In this document: one piece after another, positions 61,128 to 64,000 of the stretch
How positions within the stretch are numbered: position 1 is the stretch's first letter
Layout: each line of letters starts with the position of its first letter
Assembly (NCBI RefSeq): GCF_005144885.1
Contig: NZ_CP039690.1
Coordinates: forward strand, 5,097,001 to 5,161,000
DNA: 64,000 nucleotides
Reading direction: 5' to 3'
Source of the DNA: Phreatobacter stygius
Lineage (GTDB): Bacteria > Pseudomonadota > Alphaproteobacteria > Rhizobiales > Phreatobacteraceae
Program-made: the position numbers and the translations under genes
The notes under the pieces: model-generated
Seen by the model: the letters and a program-made list of their open reading frames with translations, nothing else
Database searches by the model: none
Told to the model about the DNA's origin: nothing

Positions 61128-63770
61128 ATGGGCATGAACATGACAGGGCAGACGGCTGGGCGCCACGAGGCGGCCGGGCCATGGATATTGCGCGCCGGTG
61201 GGCTGCACGGTGATCCGGGCGATCGGTCGGCGCCATCGCCGGGCCGCCTGCGGCGGGCGGTCTTCGTCGGCTGCTCGGTCCTGGCCTTGGGCCTGGGCGG
61301 GCTCGGTCAGGCCGCCGGGCAGAGCGTGAGCACTTCTGGCGACGTCGATCCCCTCGGCGCGACCTCACCGACATGGACGATCTCCCGCCAGCTCACGATC
61401 GGCAATTCCGGCAGCGGCTCCATGACCATCGCGGGCGGAGGCAGGGTTTCCAGCAGCGACGGCCTTCTGGGCTTCTACGACGGGTCCGCGGGAACGGCGA
61501 CGGTCACCGGCGCCGGTTCGACCTGGACCAACGCCGGCGAGCTCATCGTCGGTATCCTGGGGTCTGGCGCCTTGACCATTTCCGGCGGCGCGACCGTCGC
61601 CAACACCATGGGCAGCCTCGGCCTCTACACCGGATCCACTGGCGCGGTGACGGTCACCGGTGCCGGCTCGACCTGGACCAACAGTGGCGAACTGGTGGTC
61701 GGCTGGTCCGGCACCAGCACGCTGGCCGTCGGCAACGGCGGCGCTGTCGCCAGCGGCAAGGGTTCAATCGGCTACGACAACGACGTGACCGGCACGGTGA
61801 CCGTGCATGGCGCGGGCTCGACCTGGAGCGCCAGCGCGATCGACCTCGGCGTTTTCGGCGCCGGCGTGCTGACCATCGCGGAGGGCGGCAAGGTTTCGGT
61901 CGGCACGGGCGGATCGGGCATCGTCACCCTCGCCAGCTACGCAGCCGGCACCGGTACCGTCAACATCGGCGCGGTCGCCGGTTCGCCGGCGGTCGCGGCG
62001 GGCACGCTCGCCGCGGCCGAACTGCGGTTCGGCAACGGCACCGGCACGCTCAATTTCAACCACACCGACGGCGCCTATGTCTTCGCGCCGAAGGTGTCGG
62101 GCCATGGCACCATCGAGCAGCGCGCCGGCACGACGATCCTGACCGGCGACAGCTCCGGCTTTGCCGGCCAGACGACGGTCTCGGGCGGCAAGCTTGTCGT
62201 CAACGGCGCGCTCGGCGGAACGCTCAGCCTCGCCTCGGGCGGCGTGCTCGGCGGCTCCGGCACGGTCGGGGGGCTGACGGTCAAGGCCGGCGGCACGGTG
62301 GCGCCGGGCAATTCCCTGGGCACGCTGAATGTTTCAGGCCATGTCGGTTTCGCCGCCGGCTCGCGCTACCAGGTCGAGATCAACCCGGCGGGGCAGGGCG
62401 ACCGGATCGTGGCTGACGGCACCGCGGTGCTGTCCGGCGGCACCGTTGATGTCGTCAAGGCGCCGGGCACCTATCTGCCGGGCACGCGCTACACCATCCT
62501 GACCGCCGCGGGCGGGGTGACCGGTACCTTTGCGAGCTTCGGCCAGGCCGGCCTCTTCATTAGCCTCGGCCTGAGCTACGACACCAACAACGTCTATCTC
62601 GACCTCGCCCGCAATCAGGCCTCGTTTGCGTCGGTCGGCGCCACCCGCAACCAGGCCGTGGCGGCAACCGCCGCCGAGGCGTTGGGCCGAGGCCATGTGC
62701 TCTATGATGCGCTGGTGCAACTGACGCGCGCGGACGCGGCGCGTGCCGCCTTCGACCAGCTCTCCGGCGAGATCCATGCCTCGGCCAGGACCGCGCTGGT
62801 CGAGGACAGCCGGTTCCTGCGCGAGGCGGCGATCAACCGCTTGCGCGCTGCCTTCGGCGCGGCCGGCGCGACCCGTGCGCCGGTCGCCGTCTATGCGGCC
62901 GACGGCCCGGTGTCGGCTGCCGCCAGCACCGAGCGTTTCGCCGTCTGGGGCCAGGCCTTTGGCTCCTGGGGACGCTGGAGCGGCGATGGCAATGCCGCCC
63001 GGCTGAACCGCTCGACCGGCGGTTTCCTGATCGGCGCCGACGGCTCCGTTCTCGACATCTGGCGGCTCGGCATCGTCGCCGGCTATAGCCGCACCGACTT
63101 TGCGGTCAGGGAGCGCGGAGCGGCGGGATCGAGCGACAATTACCACGCCGGCCTTTATGGCGGCACGCAGTGGGGGCAGCTCGCGCTGCGTGCGGGCGCG
63201 GCCTATACGTGGCACGACATCGCAACCAGCCGTTCCGTCGCCCTTCCCGGCCTCGTCGACAACCTGAAGGGTGGCTACAAGGCAGGCTCCGCGCAGGTCT
63301 TCGGCGAACTGGGCTATGGCATCACGCTGGCACAGACGCCGATCGGCATCCTTGCCATCGAGCCTTTCGCCAATCTGGCCTATGTGAGCCTGTCGACGGC
63401 CGCCTTCGCGGAGAAGCCGGACGCCGTCGCGCTCGTCAGTTCCGGCGCCGCCAGCGGTCTCACCTTCACCACGCTCGGCCTGCACGGTGCGACCGGCTTC
63501 ATGCTCGGCTCGGTCAGCGCGAGGGCGCGCGGCACGCTCGGCTGGCGTCATGCCTTCGGCGACACCGTGCCGGCGGCGCGCCTGGCCTTTGCCGGCGGCA
63601 CGCCCTTCGGCATCACCGGCGTGCCGATCGCCCGGAACGCTGCGGTCGTCGAGGCGGGCCTGGACTTCAATCTGACGCCGGCCGCCACCCTCGGCTTCAC
63701 CTATGGTGGCCAGTTCGGCTCCGGCCTCATCGACCAGACCGCCAAGGCCAATTTCAACGTCAGGTTCTGA
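61128..63770 (+). CDS. Autotransporter (type Va) with repeated passenger motifs
   Basis: 880 residues. A long N-terminal region precedes the signal peptide (RRAVFVGCSVLALGLGG, cleavage near QAAGQ, about residue 65). ATGs at 61128, 61134 and 61140 are close together. The passenger holds three to four repeats of a unit containing VTGAGSTWTNxGELxVG, the PEP-like beta-helix repeats of autotransporters, then a PATR-like stretch (GGKLVVNGALGG, VAPGNSLGTLNVSGHV). The C-terminal 280 residues are the barrel, ending FNVRF with the terminal Phe. It is probably displayed on the outer surface; the passenger has no visible catalytic motif. Confidence 0.92.
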   Translation: MGMNMTGQTAGRHEAAGPWILRAGGLHGDPGDRSAPSPGRLRRAVFVGCSVLALGLGGLGQAAGQSVSTSGDVDPLGATSPTWTISRQLTIGNSGSGSMTIAGGGRVSSSDGLLGFYDGSAGTATVTGAGSTWTNAGELIVGILGSGALTISGGATVANTMGSLGLYTGSTGAVTVTGAGSTWTNSGELVVGWSGTSTLAVGNGGAVASGKGSIGYDNDVTGTVTVHGAGSTWSASAIDLGVFGAGVLTIAEGGKVSVGTGGSGIVTLASYAAGTGTVNIGAVAGSPAVAAGTLAAAELRFGNGTGTLNFNHTDGAYVFAPKVSGHGTIEQRAGTTILTGDSSGFAGQTTVSGGKLVVNGALGGTLSLASGGVLGGSGTVGGLTVKAGGTVAPGNSLGTLNVSGHVGFAAGSRYQVEINPAGQGDRIVADGTAVLSGGTVDVVKAPGTYLPGTRYTILTAAGGVTGTFASFGQAGLFISLGLSYDTNNVYLDLARNQASFASVGATRNQAVAATAAEALGRGHVLYDALVQLTRADAARAAFDQLSGEIHASARTALVEDSRFLREAAINRLRAAFGAAGATRAPVAVYAADGPVSAAASTERFAVWGQAFGSWGRWSGDGNAARLNRSTGGFLIGADGSVLDIWRLGIVAGYSRTDFAVRERGAAGSSDNYHAGLYGGTQWGQLALRAGAAYTWHDIATSRSVALPGLVDNLKGGYKAGSAQVFGELGYGITLAQTPIGILAIEPFANLAYVSLSTAAFAEKPDAVALVSSGAASGLTFTTLGLHGATGFMLGSVSARARGTLGWRHAFGDTVPAARLAFAGGTPFGITGVPIARNAAVVEAGLDFNLTPAATLGFTYGGQFGSGLIDQTAKANFNVRF

Positions 63771-63777
63771 CCCGCAC

Positions 63778-63807
63778 GGCGCCCCGGCAGGACGATGCCG
63801 GGGCGCC
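63778..63807. terminator. Hairpin terminator after the autotransporter
   Basis: Perfect 12-bp stem GGCGCCCCGGCA/TGCCGGGGCGCC with a 6-nt loop, 8 bp after the autotransporter stop. No T-tract, but the stem is the strongest in the window. Confidence 0.65.
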
Positions 63808-63848
63808 ATGGTCGCTCCGATCGAAGCCCGTCATCGTTTCAGTGCGAG

Positions 63849-63877
63849 GCCGCCATGAAGGCCGCCATGAAGGCCGC
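63849..63877. repeat. 12-bp tandem repeat
   Basis: GCCGCCATGAAG occurs twice in tandem with a third partial copy, in the gap between the autotransporter terminator and the end of the minus-strand gene. No function apparent. Confidence 0.5.
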
Positions 63878-63892
63878 ATTGGATCAGCCTGG

Positions 63893-64000
63893 TCAGCCGG
63901 GCAGGCCCGGATCGGTGTCGCTCAGGCCTGGCCGGTTCCGCATGAAGGCCCACCAGGCCGAGAGCCTCGGATAGTTCCGCATCAGCGAATGGCCTTCAGG
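63893..64000 (-). CDS. Glutathione S-transferase-like protein, C-terminal end (partial)
   Basis: The minus strand is open from the window edge for 35 codons to a TGA at 63893-63895. The residues (HSLMRNYPRLSAWWAFMRN, then RPGLSDTDPGLPG) resemble the last helix and tail of glutathione S-transferases, in which YP-x-L-x-x-W-W is common. The gene starts beyond the window, so the family call rests on this short segment. Confidence 0.55.
   Translation of the reverse strand, partial: PEGHSLMRNYPRLSAWWAFMRNRPGLSDTDPGLPG

Overview
The window is 64 kb of GC-rich DNA, about two thirds G+C by eye. Its codon usage, gene families and rhizobial-type intergenic palindromes point to an alphaproteobacterium of the Hyphomicrobiales/Rhizobiales kind. 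Genus assignment is not possible from sequence alone. Coding density is high, and most regulators sit beside the genes they probably control, often with a visible palindromic operator. I see no rRNA, tRNA, CRISPR array, transposase or phage gene; this reads as chromosomal metabolic territory.

Layout. 1-7130: a LysR regulator and the NAD-dependent soluble molybdenum formate dehydrogenase operon (fdsGBA, fdhD/fdsC, fdsD). 7177-9723: a citrulline/arginine-type hydrolase (ctlX) and ornithine cyclodeaminase, divergent from an Lrp/AsnC regulator. 9791-15541: a GntR regulator, a large molybdopterin oxidoreductase fused to a phthalate-dioxygenase-reductase-like module (with a one-base frameshift before its ferredoxin domain), and an AtoE-type short-chain fatty-acid transporter. 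15693-18532: a MarR regulator with a Cys/His tail, a secreted protein, a possible 34-residue peptide, a glutamine amidotransferase-like protein and a redoxin. 18572-22741: a TonB-dependent receptor (ZnuD-like) with ExbB, ExbD and TonB behind a strong palindrome. 22944-28346: an SDR oxidoreductase, a LysE exporter with its LysR regulator, a DUF1989 protein and three membrane proteins. 28376-31743: a tautomerase, an MFS transporter and MarR regulator sharing an operator, and two VOC proteins.

31751-34957 holds an M32 carboxypeptidase, a rhizobial palindromic repeat and an M20 peptidase. 34982-41208 is a hydantoinase/oxoprolinase (hyuA/hyuB) operon with an MHS-type transporter, divergent from a GntR regulator. 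41305-51995 is a two-armed catabolic cluster: a TakP-like 2-oxoacid-binding protein, a MaoC hydratase and a biotin-dependent acyl-CoA carboxylase (alpha and beta) on the minus strand; an acyl-CoA dehydrogenase, a fused indolepyruvate:ferredoxin oxidoreductase and a TetR regulator on the plus strand. Together these could take a 2-oxoacid to an acyl-CoA and then through dehydrogenation, carboxylation and hydration, a leucine-type logic.

52005-64000 is mixed: a 2-hydroxyacid dehydrogenase, a double universal stress protein, an aldehyde dehydrogenase and a molbindin, a two-domain retropepsin-like protein divergent from an ArsR-like regulator with an array of half-sites, a tyrosine phosphatase, a DUF1236 protein whose stop codon lies in a four-copy 15-bp tandem repeat, a LysR regulator, an autotransporter, and the C-terminal end of a glutathione S-transferase-like gene running off the window.

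Molybdenum is a recurring theme: formate dehydrogenase, the fused molybdo-enzyme and the molbindin. The best candidates for new biology are the fused molybdo-reductase with its frameshift, the 2-oxoacid module, the MarR/redoxin cluster and the stop-codon repeat.
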